64,000 nucleotides of DNA, taken from the NCBI GenBank assembly GCA_946122785.1, contig CAMGYJ010000008.1, positions 17,881,475 to 17,945,474 on the forward strand. Reading direction: 5' to 3'. Position 1 is the stretch's first letter. Each line of letters opens with the position of its first letter. This document shows positions 54,934 to 64,000 of the stretch, one piece after another. The stretch comes from Linum tenue. Taxonomy: Eukaryota; Streptophyta; Magnoliopsida; Malpighiales; Linaceae. The notes under the pieces were generated by a model. The model worked only from the letters and a program-made list of their open reading frames with translations. It was not told the origin of the DNA and did no database searches. Position numbers and translations under genes: made by a program.

Positions 54934-57720
54934 ATGGCAGGACAAAACGTTGACATAGAGGAGTTGATGCGCCGATTTGACACGAGTTTAAATCAATTCA
55001 GGCAAGAGATTAATCAGAGGATCGACGCCATTGTTCGACCGGAAAACAGAGAGCGAGAAGGGGACGATCGTGACGACGAAAATCCCAACGGTAATCCGGC
55101 GTTGATAGAGCGGATTGAGGAGCTGGAACGGCGATTAGTGGTGGGTGAGCCCAACCGTGATCGTCATCGACGAGGGGATCGAGACGATGAGCCTATAATC
55201 CCACCTGGGATTAAGCTAGCGATACCGGCGTTTCAGGGCGCTGTGAATGCGACGGCCTATTTGGACTGGGAACGAAAAATCGCCTTGTTTTTCCAGTGCG
55301 GTCGTTACACTGAGCAGCAGAAGGTCAGCCTGGCGACGTACGAATTCACCGACTACGCTGCGCAGTGGTGGGAGCAGGTTCGCCTGCGACGACGGCAAAA
55401 TTTACAACCGGAAATTACGGACTGGGAAGAGCTGCGTAGGGAGATGAGGGATCGTTTCGTACCTGCTTATTATCGACGGGAGCTCCATGAAGCTCTGCAA
55501 GAAGTTCGACAGGGAGGACGGCGCGTGGAAGACTATTTCCGAGAACTCGAGTTACTGTTGATGAGGGCCGACATCAGGGAGGATAGAGAGGCGACAATCG
55601 CCCGCTTTCTTCATGGATTGAACCGTGAAATCCGGCAAGAAGTGGAATTGAGGTCCTTTGTGACCCTGGAAGAGGTTTTTCACCTCGCCGTCAAAATCGA
55701 GAAGCAGCAAAAGTCGATGATTGGCAGGAAGTTCACTCCGACAGCTAAACCAGCAGCAGAAACAAACACTGAGACCCAATCGTCTCACGTTCGGATTGAA
55801 CAAGCCAAAACAGCGCCTAAGATTACTACGTCCAGCACTACTGGACGATCGGGAGTAATTCAGTGCTTCAAGTGTGGAGGAAAAGGCCATAAGTCCTTCC
55901 AATGTCCAAATCCGAAATCTATGATCTTGAGGGAAGGAGAAATTGACGATGAGGAAGAGGACAAGGCAATGGATCGTGAAGAATTTGAAGAAGAGATGGA
56001 CGAGTCAATTGAGATGGCAACACCTGGAGGCAGCCTACTAGTCAATCGACGAGCTCTCACCATTGAAGCCATTCCTGAAACTCAGCAGCGTGAGAATCTG
56101 TTTCACACTCGTTGCAAGGTACAAGGGAAAACAGCCTCTATGGTTATTGACGGCGGTAGCTGCACGAACGTCGTCAGTCTGGAGATGGTTAGAAAGCTCG
56201 GCCTGAGCACGATAAAACACCACGAGCCCTATAGCCTGCATTGGCTCAACGACCATGGAGCGGTGAAAGTCACGAAGCAGGCATGGGTTGAATTTGAGAT
56301 CGATCAGTACAAAGATCGAATTCTCTGTGACGTGGCTCCAATGCACGTCGCACACATTCTCTTGGGACGACCTTGGCAGTACGATCGAGGCGTAACACAC
56401 CATGGCCGGCAAAATTGTTACACGTTCCAGTTCGGTGGAAAGAAGCTGAAGTTGAGTCCACTATCACCGGCTGAAGCTAGAGCCGATCAACAGCAATTGG
56501 ACGCAACTCGGCGCAAAGAAAGGCAGGAAGGTGGTGAGGGTGCTAGCTTATTAGCTCGGAAGCTGATGCTCACGGCAATCAGTCGACGACGCGCTCCACC
56601 GCCATGTTCTGCACACCTCTGTTCTTCGCCGACGACGGAACAGGGGAGGAGAGAGGGTCTATTGGGGGGAGATTTAGAGATCACGCCAAGCCAACCCAGC
56701 GGTGCCAGCACGTTCCCTAAGGCCAGGCGAAGCTCTCACGTTGCTCAGATCGCATCGAATCCACCTGAATCGTTGCGGCCAATTCGAGCTCCAATGCCCC
56801 TGGAAACGGCCGAGCAAGAGCAAAAATCGAGCCTATGGGTCGGAGCAGTTGGGGACGATTCGAGCCAAATCAATGATACCAAATCATCGAAAAAGGTCCG
56901 AGGAAGCTGTAGCAGTCGATCAATCTGCCCGACGAAGCTCGAATCAAAAAGCCCCAAATTTCAATTGGAATTTCTGGGCTTGGGAAGTTTAAAACGCGGC
57001 GATGGCGGGAAAGAAAGAACGAGATCGTCGACGCTATGCATGATGAATCGAAGGCCGAAACCTAGCCAGAAGCTCGATTCGAGGGCCTCCGAGTCTCGTG
57101 GAAGCAGTGAATTGATCTGGGAATGCCTGGAATCGAAAGCCCCAATTTGCTCAATGAAGAACATTAACCTAATTTTCCAGAATTGCAAGTTTGGGAAGCC
57201 CTCTTTCGATCCAATTTGGGATCGATTCTGTGATGTTTTTGACAAAAGGAAAGACCAAGCTTTGAGGACAAAGCTTTTTCAACAGGGGGGGCCTGATATG
57301 ATCCCAATTGGATCAATCATGAAGCTGGGATTGCTTACGAAAGAAGGAAGTGAAGTTTGGAAGAAGAATGGAGGAAAATGGCTAAGTCTGGAATCCAGCT
57401 TAAGGAACCTACTTTGGAGGCTCCTATCTCTCAAACCAGTTGTTAGAAATGAAGGATCAAGGCATCAATGTGAACTTCGAGACTTGCTGAGTTCATTGAT
57501 ATGTCATGGAGCTCGAGGAGATGCCAGGAAGTATGTTTTTCAAGTCCAACAAAACCCTATGAAGAAACCTGGAATCTGTCCAGATTTGGCTAAGGCAGAA
57601 ACTGTGATCAATGTGCTACTTTGGAAGACACATAACTTGAGTTTGGGAAATGAATTCGATCTGATTCAAGTTGGAGGATGCAGAGGAAGTTTCAAGGAAG
57701 AACGACAAGGGATTGGGTGA
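54934..57720 (+). CDS. Gag-protease fusion of the gypsy derivative
   Basis: The start at 54934 (MAGQNVDIEELMRRF) is chosen because the Gag N-terminus begins there; the same frame is open from 54691, but those 81 codons look like leader. Residues about 90-260 form the Ty3-type Gag domain (AYLDWERKIALFFQC, DYAAQWWEQV). The zinc knuckle CFKCGGKGHKSFQC starts at residue 311. The protease active site DGG (IDGGSCTNVV) has its aspartate at residue 406, followed by HILLGRPWQYDR. After about residue 530 no known domain follows. The frame crosses about 800 bp of low-homology text and ends inside the 3' LTR, 928 residues in all. The element must borrow polymerase and integrase. Confidence 0.85.
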   Translation: MAGQNVDIEELMRRFDTSLNQFRQEINQRIDAIVRPENREREGDDRDDENPNGNPALIERIEELERRLVVGEPNRDRHRRGDRDDEPIIPPGIKLAIPAFQGAVNATAYLDWERKIALFFQCGRYTEQQKVSLATYEFTDYAAQWWEQVRLRRRQNLQPEITDWEELRREMRDRFVPAYYRRELHEALQEVRQGGRRVEDYFRELELLLMRADIREDREATIARFLHGLNREIRQEVELRSFVTLEEVFHLAVKIEKQQKSMIGRKFTPTAKPAAETNTETQSSHVRIEQAKTAPKITTSSTTGRSGVIQCFKCGGKGHKSFQCPNPKSMILREGEIDDEEEDKAMDREEFEEEMDESIEMATPGGSLLVNRRALTIEAIPETQQRENLFHTRCKVQGKTASMVIDGGSCTNVVSLEMVRKLGLSTIKHHEPYSLHWLNDHGAVKVTKQAWVEFEIDQYKDRILCDVAPMHVAHILLGRPWQYDRGVTHHGRQNCYTFQFGGKKLKLSPLSPAEARADQQQLDATRRKERQEGGEGASLLARKLMLTAISRRRAPPPCSAHLCSSPTTEQGRREGLLGGDLEITPSQPSGASTFPKARRSSHVAQIASNPPESLRPIRAPMPLETAEQEQKSSLWVGAVGDDSSQINDTKSSKKVRGSCSSRSICPTKLESKSPKFQLEFLGLGSLKRGDGGKERTRSSTLCMMNRRPKPSQKLDSRASESRGSSELIWECLESKAPICSMKNINLIFQNCKFGKPSFDPIWDRFCDVFDKRKDQALRTKLFQQGGPDMIPIGSIMKLGLLTKEGSEVWKKNGGKWLSLESSLRNLLWRLLSLKPVVRNEGSRHQCELRDLLSSLICHGARGDARKYVFQVQQNPMKKPGICPDLAKAETVINVLLWKTHNLSLGNEFDLIQVGGCRGSFKEERQGIG

Positions 57721-58260
57721 GATCGAATCATCTAGGAAGACTATGTTCGAGAGCTTCAAAGAAGCTATCTCGCACTGCCAATAATCCGTGTCAAACAAGG
57801 ATTCCCAACCCAATACGGATTATGTTTGTAGTTTAGTTTCCTTGCTTAGTTAGGTTAGTTTTTATCCCTATTCTAGTATGTTTGTAATTATGTAAGCCTA
57901 TAAAAAGGCCTCAAACTCGTTTGTATCATTCAGATTGCATTGAATAAAGAAAACCCAAATTTGAACAACTTGCGAGTTGATCGTTGAGCTTAGGATTTGG
58001 TTGCGATCAAGCCTAGGACGACTGAGTCTATTAGCTGAGTTTTTCACCCTCAGTTACTCGAAGACAACACTATATCTCGAGTGCTTCTTCCCAGGTGTGA
58101 AGAAACCCTCGGATTCCATCCGTTTTGGCTGCTCAAAGCTAGCTACCTAGGCTGGTTTTGGGACTCTGTTTTGTCAGGAGCAAGGAGTTGGTTTTTAGTT
58201 CAATCGGACTGAAGCCTGTGCTGCGTAATTCTGATCATACACCCTCCTAGGGGCGTATTA
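57294..58260 (+). repeat. 3' LTR of the gypsy derivative
   Basis: It follows a G run (57285-57291) that serves as polypurine tract and is almost identical to the 5' copy, so the insertion is young. The element ORF continues into it to the stop at 57718-57720. Confidence 0.92.
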
Positions 58261-58265
58261 GGAAA

Positions 58266-59035
58266 TGCATTAGATCAAGTTGACAGATTGGATTGAAACA
58301 CAAAAGGAAAGAAGATCAAATCAGAGCATCAATCAAGGGGGAGCCTGTCCAATCAACCATTCAAAACACAACGGCTACTAAGCAAAGATTCAGGGAAAGA
58401 AGACTATATATACTCGAGCTCCTCTGTTCTTAAGGGTTATCTGTTTCAAGGGGAATTCTCTGTGGTATAGGGCTGAGAATTGGGGAAACAGGGGCTTTGA
58501 TCTCACTGGGGTATAGGATCAGTTTGATCAAAGGTTGTAACGAATTCCTGCGCGAATTCGGGTCTTAGAGTTGTGCCTTTTGATTTTCACATTTCCTGTA
58601 ATCTCTTCGTTCCCACCTTTTCTTCAGTGTCAAGAAAATCAAAAGTGTCTCTCGGAATAGTGGGTACTATTCCGGGACGAGGAGTAGCCCAGTGGCGAAC
58701 CTTGTTAAAAATCTCGCTGTGCACATTTATATTTCTGCTGCTCTTTTTCTTGCTGGTGCTGCAGTACTCTATTCTGTAGAGCTCTGTTCGCATTTTGGTG
58801 TGAGTCAGGGAAGAAGAAGGCTGTTCTTCATTCCTGGCCAAACCGAAGTCCTTGGGCCGAAGAGAAAGGCCTGAGCCCAGCTGCCTTCTCTCAGTTGAGG
58901 TGTGGGCTCAACCGGTCGCGGGCCCAAATTCCTTTACATAAGAAATCGACTCAGCCACCAGTCGATTTCCTTCCACCAAAATTCCCAATTCGACATTTGC
59001 AAACCCTAATCGAAGCCAACATCGCCATTTCTACA
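58266..59035 (+). repeat. main part of the copia 5' LTR
   Basis: It continues the LTR begun at 53602-53616, the break being marked by the GGAAA duplication. A TATATATA-like sequence lies near 58406, giving a plausible promoter. It ends in CTACA just before the primer site. Confidence 0.85.
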
Positions 59036-59037
59036 AG

Positions 59038-59049
59038 TGGCATCAGAGC
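59038..59049 (+). promoter_or_regulatory. primer-binding site of the copia element
   Basis: TGGCATCAGAGC differs by one base from the usual initiator tRNA-Met site TGGTATCAGAGC and lies two bases after the LTR. Confidence 0.8.
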
Positions 59050-59098
59050 ACCTGGTTCTTGATCGAGCTCGTCGCTGCCAAGAGAAGATCCAGTCGAA

Positions 59099-62000
59099 AT
59101 GGCGACCACCAGCTTCGGTCACGCCTCGTACAATCACCCTCCGATGTTCACGGGATCAAACTACACCGCCTGGAAGAAGAGGATGACAACATTCCTCTGG
59201 GGGGTAGACGAAGAGCTGTGGATCGTGGTTCGCGATGGACCAATCCAGATGGCACCGGAAGAACAGCATCTCTGGTCCGCCGCGCAAAAGAAAAGTGCTC
59301 AACTCAATCGAAGAGCCATGCACATACTTCAATCGGCAATGGCTTCCGACGAAGCCGACATGGTGGAAAACTGCGAAACTGCTCACGATATCTGGGTCTC
59401 GCTCGAGAATACCTACGAGGGATCGTCAAACATCAAGGAGTCAAGGATTGACCTTCTGATCCACGACTACGAAAGTTTCATTATGAACCCAGGTGAGAGT
59501 ATTCATGAAATGTTTTCTCGATTCACCATTTTGATCAATAAATTAAAAGGTCTAGGGAAGTCGTTTGAATCAAAAGATCTAAACAGAAAAATACTAAGGT
59601 CTCTACCTAAGGAATGGTTACCTAAGAGAACAGCTATTGAAGAAGCTCGTAATCTAAGCTTATTACCTGTTAATGAACTCATAGGATCTTTAATGAGTCA
59701 TGAGCATGTAATGCAACAAGTTAGCAAGGAAGATGAGAAAAGAAAGAAATCCCTAGCTTTTAAGTCTCAAGTTACAGATTATGACTCTGAAAGTGAGCTT
59801 GGAAGTGAGTTTGATAGGGAATTCGCTTTGATTAGCAGTAAATTCCACAGAATGCTCAAGCTAAAAAATGATCGCAAACAAAGAGGTAGTGATAGAAATT
59901 ATCAGCATAATAATACAAATTACTCTGACAAATCTAAGAGTTTCTCTCAAGATAGGCTGCGCCACTCGCAGACCAGAGTTAACAGTGCAGGTAATCAGGA
60001 CAGAGAGGCTCAAGACTGTTACAAATGTGGCAAGCCTGGCCACATTCGAGCCAACTGCCCTCTGACTCTAAAAGCTAAAGAGAGGGCAATGAAGGCCTCC
60101 TGGAGTGACTACGAGTCTGACTCTGAGGAAGTTACTGAAGACACAGAAGCATACATGACTCTCGTCCAAAACTCTGAAGAATCAGAAATCATTCTTCAGA
60201 CTAGTCAACCACACTGTCCACCAACTGCTGACACTCAGTGGTACTTAGACAGTGGGTGTTCCCACCATATGTCTGGTAAGAAACATCTCTTCAATTCCTT
60301 AAGTTTGAAACGTGGGGGAAAAGTAACTTTTGGAGATGATAATCAGGGCACTATAGTTGGTTCTGGATGCATAGGTAAGAGTCCAAAACCAGTTATTAAA
60401 AACGTGCTTCTGGTTGAAGGTCTAAAACACAACCTTCTGTCCATCAGTCAATTATGCAGTAATGGAAATAAAGTAGTTTTTGAAAACAACAAATGCATAG
60501 TTGAAAATGCAGAAGAAAACAAAATATTTGTGGGAAAAAGGGTTGGCAATATGTATATTGTGGATCTCTCAGACCTTAGCATGTTTAATGAGACCTGTTT
60601 TGCTGCCTCATCCATTTCTCCTGAGTTTCTGTGGCATAAAAAACTAGGCCATGTCAGTCTTGGAAAACTTGCCACTCTGTCTAAACTAAGTCTAGCTAGA
60701 GGTATTCCAAAACTCAGAGATAAGGCTGAATTCTTCTGCAATGCTTGTGCGGCTGGGAAACATAAACGAAAGAGTTTTAAAATCAAGCCTGATATTACCT
60801 CTACCAGCCCTTATGAACTTATTCACATGGACCTGTTTGGTCCATGCAATGTTACAAGTCTAGGAGGGAAGAACTATGTTTTTGTTTTAGTAGACGATTT
60901 CTCTAGGTTCTCATGGGTGTATTTCTTAACTCACAAAGATGAGACCTATAAGAAGTTTAAACTGTTTCTTACCTCTCAGAACTTCAATGTCAAAAACATC
61001 AGGAGTGACAATGGTGGAGAATTTATTTCAGAATCATTTGAAAACCTGTGTGATGATTTTGGAATAAAACACACCTTCTCTGCTCCTCGTACCCCTCAAC
61101 AGAATGGGGTAGTAGAGAGAAAAAACAGAACCCTTATAGAGAGTGCTAGAACTATGTTACTAGAATACAATCTTCCTAAACACTTCTGGGCAGAGGCTGT
61201 TAACACAGCATGCTACATTATCAATCGTGTCTTAGTTCGTAAGCAACTTAACAAAACTCCCTATGAGATACTGAAAGAAAAAACTCCTAGCATTGCATAT
61301 TTTCATCCTTTTGGTTGCCCTTGTTTTGTTCTTAACACTAGAGAAAATCTAGGTAAATTTGATGCCAAATCAGATCCTGCCATTTTCTTGGGATACTCGA
61401 CCAAAGGACAAGCTTACAGAATTTTCAATAAAAGAACCAATAAAGTGGAAGAATCAGTTCATGTGAAATTCAATGAATCTGATTTTGTAGTACCAGATGC
61501 ATCTCTACAATTCGACTTAAATGAACTAACCTCACCTTGTCAAGATGATGTTAGTAAACAGGATCTTAATGAAAAAGTGGTCACCTCATCTGATTGGGAA
61601 GAGGCTTCAATCGAAAAGCAAGTCACTCTTCAAGTTCCTCAAGCTCCACCACAAATCCAACGAAGACATCCAGAAAATCTGATCATTGGAAAACTGAATG
61701 AGGGACTCAGAACTAGAGGTAAGTATACTCCTGGACAATATGCATTTGTTTCTCAGTTTGAGCCTAGAAATATTAAAGAAGCCCTTCTAGATGAAGAATG
61801 GGGATTTTCTATGATAGAGGAACTAACACAATTTGAACATCTTCATGTCTGGGACTTAGTTCCTAAACCTGAAAACGTTACAGTCATAGGAACAAAATGG
61901 ATTTATCGAAATAAGTCTGATGAAGAAGGAATTGTTGTTAGAAATAAATCTAGGCTAGTTGCTCAAGGATACCTTCAGGAAGAAGGAATAGATTTCGAGG

Positions 62001-63304
62001 AGACATTTGCCCCTGTTGCTAGGCTTGAGTCAATCAGATTATTATGTGCTTTTGCTAGCCACCTAGGTTTTCCTCTCTACCAAATGGACGTCAAGAGTGC
62101 TTTCCTGAATGGAGTCATTCAGGAAGAGGTTTATGTTGCCCAACCCCCTGGATTTGTTGACTTTGAGCACCCTGACTATGTTTACAAGCTAAATAAAGCG
62201 TTGTATGGACTCAAACAGGCCCCTAGAGCCTGGTTTGAACGCCTTACAACCTTTCTGTTGGAAAACTCATTTACTCAAGGAAGTATTGATAAAACTCTCT
62301 TCATTAAACATGAAGCAGGACAAATCTTACCGGTTCAAGTATACGTAGATGATATTGTTTTTGGATCAACTGATCCCTCACTCTGTACTGCCTTCTGTGA
62401 AACTATGCAGTCTGTTTTTGAAATGAGCATGATGGGTGAGTTAAAATTTTTCCTTGGTCTTCAAGTAAAACAATCTAAAACTGGTATTTTTATAAATCAG
62501 TCCAAGTACCTCGAGAACATGCTAACCAAGTTTGATATGAACCATGTCAAACCCTGTCCTACACCTATGGCTGTGAACCTGAAACTTGAAAAAGATGAAT
62601 CTGGTACCCCTGTAGATGAAAGCAAATATAGAGGGATGATTGGTTCATTACTTTACCTTACAGCCAGTAGACCTGACATTCAGCATAGTGTTTGCCTGTG
62701 CGCCAGATTTCAGGCAGCACCAAAGGAGAGTCATCTAAAAGCAGTTAAAAGAATATTTAGGTATCTTAGAGGAACTTCAACTGTTGGTCTTTGGTACCCT
62801 AAAAATGACAACTTCACTCTCCTAGGCTATAGTGATTCGGATTTTGCAGGTAGCCTAACTGATAGAAAAAGCACCACAGGTACCTGTCAGTTTGTAGGAA
62901 CTTCTCTTGTGTCCTGGTCATGTAAAAAGCAAGGTGTTGTTGCACTTTCCACTGCCGAAGCTGAGTACATAGCTGCTGGCAGCTGCTGTACTCAACTTAT
63001 TTGGCTTAAAAATCAACTTAAAGACTATAATGTGGCAACTGAATCAATTCCTCTCTTCTGGGACAACACTAGTGCCATAAGTATGTCAAAAAATCCGGTC
63101 CAGCATTCAAGAACTAAACATATAGAAATTAAATATCACTTTATAAGGGAACTGGTTCAACAGAATATCATTCATATTAGTCATATTCCCTCAGAATACA
63201 AACTGGCGGATCTTTTTACAAAAGCCTTGAATGCTGACCGATTCACCTTCCTTTGTTTTGAAATTGGATTAAGATCTCCAGATCATCTGGAGGATTTTAA
63301 CTGA
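59099..63304 (+). CDS. Ty1/copia Gag-Pol polyprotein, intact (1401 residues)
   Basis: It encodes everything needed for copia-type retrotransposition in one frame. The Gag (UBN2-type) covers about residues 1-300. The zinc knuckle is C307, C310, H315, C320. The protease aspartate is D384 ([13 protein letters not shown]). The pre-integrase HHCC finger lies at about 512-550. The integrase triad is D578, D637, E673 with the usual 35-residue last gap. The reverse transcriptase spans about 910-1160 with YVDD at 1082-1085. RNase H covers about 1240-1390 ([15 protein letters not shown]). No stop or shift interrupts it, and length is normal for the family. ATG at 59099 fits the Gag start. Lineage SIRE is suggested by the Gag style and the third ORF. 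Confidence 0.95.
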   Translation: MATTSFGHASYNHPPMFTGSNYTAWKKRMTTFLWGVDEELWIVVRDGPIQMAPEEQHLWSAAQKKSAQLNRRAMHILQSAMASDEADMVENCETAHDIWVSLENTYEGSSNIKESRIDLLIHDYESFIMNPGESIHEMFSRFTILINKLKGLGKSFESKDLNRKILRSLPKEWLPKRTAIEEARNLSLLPVNELIGSLMSHEHVMQQVSKEDEKRKKSLAFKSQVTDYDSESELGSEFDREFALISSKFHRMLKLKNDRKQRGSDRNYQHNNTNYSDKSKSFSQDRLRHSQTRVNSAGNQDREAQDCYKCGKPGHIRANCPLTLKAKERAMKASWSDYESDSEEVTEDTEAYMTLVQNSEESEIILQTSQPHCPPTADTQWYLDSGCSHHMSGKKHLFNSLSLKRGGKVTFGDDNQGTIVGSGCIGKSPKPVIKNVLLVEGLKHNLLSISQLCSNGNKVVFENNKCIVENAEENKIFVGKRVGNMYIVDLSDLSMFNETCFAASSISPEFLWHKKLGHVSLGKLATLSKLSLARGIPKLRDKAEFFCNACAAGKHKRKSFKIKPDITSTSPYELIHMDLFGPCNVTSLGGKNYVFVLVDDFSRFSWVYFLTHKDETYKKFKLFLTSQNFNVKNIRSDNGGEFISESFENLCDDFGIKHTFSAPRTPQQNGVVERKNRTLIESARTMLLEYNLPKHFWAEAVNTACYIINRVLVRKQLNKTPYEILKEKTPSIAYFHPFGCPCFVLNTRENLGKFDAKSDPAIFLGYSTKGQAYRIFNKRTNKVEESVHVKFNESDFVVPDASLQFDLNELTSPCQDDVSKQDLNEKVVTSSDWEEASIEKQVTLQVPQAPPQIQRRHPENLIIGKLNEGLRTRGKYTPGQYAFVSQFEPRNIKEALLDEEWGFSMIEELTQFEHLHVWDLVPKPENVTVIGTKWIYRNKSDEEGIVVRNKSRLVAQGYLQEEGIDFEETFAPVARLESIRLLCAFASHLGFPLYQMDVKSAFLNGVIQEEVYVAQPPGFVDFEHPDYVYKLNKALYGLKQAPRAWFERLTTFLLENSFTQGSIDKTLFIKHEAGQILPVQVYVDDIVFGSTDPSLCTAFCETMQSVFEMSMMGELKFFLGLQVKQSKTGIFINQSKYLENMLTKFDMNHVKPCPTPMAVNLKLEKDESGTPVDESKYRGMIGSLLYLTASRPDIQHSVCLCARFQAAPKESHLKAVKRIFRYLRGTSTVGLWYPKNDNFTLLGYSDSDFAGSLTDRKSTTGTCQFVGTSLVSWSCKKQGVVALSTAEAEYIAAGSCCTQLIWLKNQLKDYNVATESIPLFWDNTSAISMSKNPVQHSRTKHIEIKYHFIRELVQQNIIHISHIPSEYKLADLFTKALNADRFTFLCFEIGLRSPDHLEDFN

Positions 63305-63473
63305 TTTCTCGCTTAGTCTTTCCTTTCTTTTCTTTCCTGTTTAGAGTCTTGTGTGTTTCTTCCTGTTCTGGTGTGTTTCTCTTGTGTTGAGTCTGCCTAT
63401 TTAAGTAAGTTGAGTTGAGTCTCTTGTTCGTCATTCAATTCTTTTACTCTTAGGGTCTTAGTTAGTAGCAACA
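63305..63473. other. spacer between copia pol and third ORF
   Basis: A pyrimidine-rich spacer of 169 bp. It contains no recognisable splice acceptor context stronger than several TTNCAG-like sites, and no gene. Confidence 0.4.
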
Positions 63474-64000
63474 ATGGTTCTAGGGTTTTCTCTCACGTAT
63501 ACAGGTACACTCTTTCATGATCCAATTCCTGCAAACTCCCATCGCCATGCTGTTTCCTTTGCCCGTCGCCCCATTATACCTACTTATCATGTCCCCTTTC
63601 CTGATCTAGTTGATTATGGTCTAGATGTCTCTCAATATATGCATAACCTAGGTTGGGATTTCCTTATGGCTGATCCAGTTGAGTATGTCTGTCCTGAAGC
63701 AGTTAGACTGTTTTACTCAAACTTTCGTTCTTTTGGACTTCATACCCGTACCTTCACAACCCTAGTGTATGGAAATCTTGTGACTATCCCTCTTGAATAT
63801 CTTAGAAATCTGCTGAATATTCCTAGGGTAGGAGAGGTGCTTGCCAATGAGACTGAGTTGATCCATTTCAATTTCAACATAGAGCATGAGTTTGTGCTTC
63901 TCACAGGACACGCTCCTGATGCCTTGCTCACTCTTCCCTCAGCATTTTTATTGCCCTCTCTGCGAGCTTTTCATTTTCTTCTCACTCGTAGGTTTCTTCC
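63474..64000 (+). CDS. third ORF of the copia element (partial), Transposase_32/env-like position
   Basis: An ATG at 63474 opens a frame that stays open for 175 codons to the window end. The pattern WDFLMADPVEYVCPEAVRLF, then FTTLVYGNLVTIPLEYL and LLNIPR, resembles the plant 'putative plant transposon protein' domain. That domain typically has a VxxFYxN helix followed by VRGxxVxF and a LGxP turn. SIRE-type copia elements carry an extra ORF after pol, often called envelope-like. Whether this one has a signal peptide or membrane segment cannot be judged from the visible part: none is seen. The role is unknown. Confidence 0.6.
   Translation, partial: MVLGFSLTYTGTLFHDPIPANSHRHAVSFARRPIIPTYHVPFPDLVDYGLDVSQYMHNLGWDFLMADPVEYVCPEAVRLFYSNFRSFGLHTRTFTTLVYGNLVTIPLEYLRNLLNIPRVGEVLANETELIHFNFNIEHEFVLLTGHAPDALLTLPSAFLLPSLRAFHFLLTRRFL

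Larger units (their letters stand above)
53617..58260 (+). mobile_element. Ty3/gypsy derivative with Gag-protease only (TR-GAG type)
   Basis: The LTRs 53617-54583 and 57294-58260 are both 967 bp. I noticed one difference (ATATGTTT near 53880, GTATGTTT near 57532). The duplication GGAAA is perfect (53612-53616 and 58261-58265). A primer site with TGGTATCAGAGC starts two bases after the 5' LTR and a run of G precedes the 3' LTR. LTR tips are TG and TA, not the common TG and CA. The 2.7-kb interior codes for Gag and a protease but has no reverse transcriptase, RNase H or integrase. It sits inside the copia 5' LTR. Confidence 0.92.
53602..64000 (+). mobile_element. SIRE-like Ty1/copia retrotransposon, runs off the window
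   Basis: The 5' LTR starts TGTTGGACTAG at 53602, is split at 53616 by the gypsy derivative, resumes at 58266 and ends in CTACA at 59035 (about 785 bp). A primer site (59038-59049), one intact polyprotein gene (59099-63304) and a further open frame (63474 onward) follow. The 3' LTR lies outside the window. The expected duplication is AAAAC (53597-53601). The intact polyprotein suggests a fairly recent insertion. Confidence 0.85.

Overview
The window is nuclear DNA of a flowering plant, probably a eudicot. The support is F-box/FBD/LRR and DUF247 gene copies, GT-AG introns of about 95 bp, LTR retrotransposons of plant Ty3/gypsy and Ty1/copia lineages, hAT, Mutator-like (MULE) and Harbinger-like elements, and a satellite array of about 23 kb. 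No intact, clearly functional host gene was found. The density of nested repeats suggests heterochromatin, perhaps pericentromeric; this is inference.

Left part (1-16.8 kb): remnants of a MULE-like terminus and a hAT element are followed by a decayed F-box/FBD gene (copy 1, 1825-3216). A Tat-like gypsy element with a 5'-truncated LTR (4727-5270), a broken gag and tandem repeats near its 3' end runs to 13111. It carries a CAGTGGCGG-type hAT, and its 3' LTR carries a second hAT that itself contains a hairpin MULE and a MITE. The 3' LTR abuts a DUF247 pseudogene (13112-14415). A second F-box/FBD gene (copy 2, 14842-16356, minus) would splice into about 440 residues but lacks one base.

Middle (16.8-27.9 kb): a Harbinger-like MITE adjoins another MITE, which holds a hAT, which holds a Pack-MULE-like element with a captured GC-rich gene piece. 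Then come a single MULE-like end, a low-complexity domain rich in GGATATTAGT and its complement, and a gag-only Athila/Tat-type element (LTR 23277-24625, tRNA-Asp primer site). An inverted solo LTR with a perfect CTTAC duplication sits in its 3' region.

Satellite (27884-50804): tandem 324-bp dimers (156-bp and 168-bp related halves) are arranged in 972-bp higher-order units of three dimer types (R-C1-C2). The left edge is more divergent, there is a 100-N gap at 30858-30957, a hAT sits at 33602-35030, and the order changes to R-R'-C2 near the right edge.

Right part (50.8-64 kb): a 2OG-dioxygenase gene fragment is split by a CAGTGGCGG-type hAT and followed by a MULE-like terminus. F-box copy 3 is cut by a SIRE-like copia element with an intact 1401-residue polyprotein and a further open frame running off the window. 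Its 5' LTR is split by a very young gypsy derivative that encodes only Gag and protease, with near-identical 967-bp LTRs and a perfect GGAAA duplication. The right end is therefore a three-level nest.
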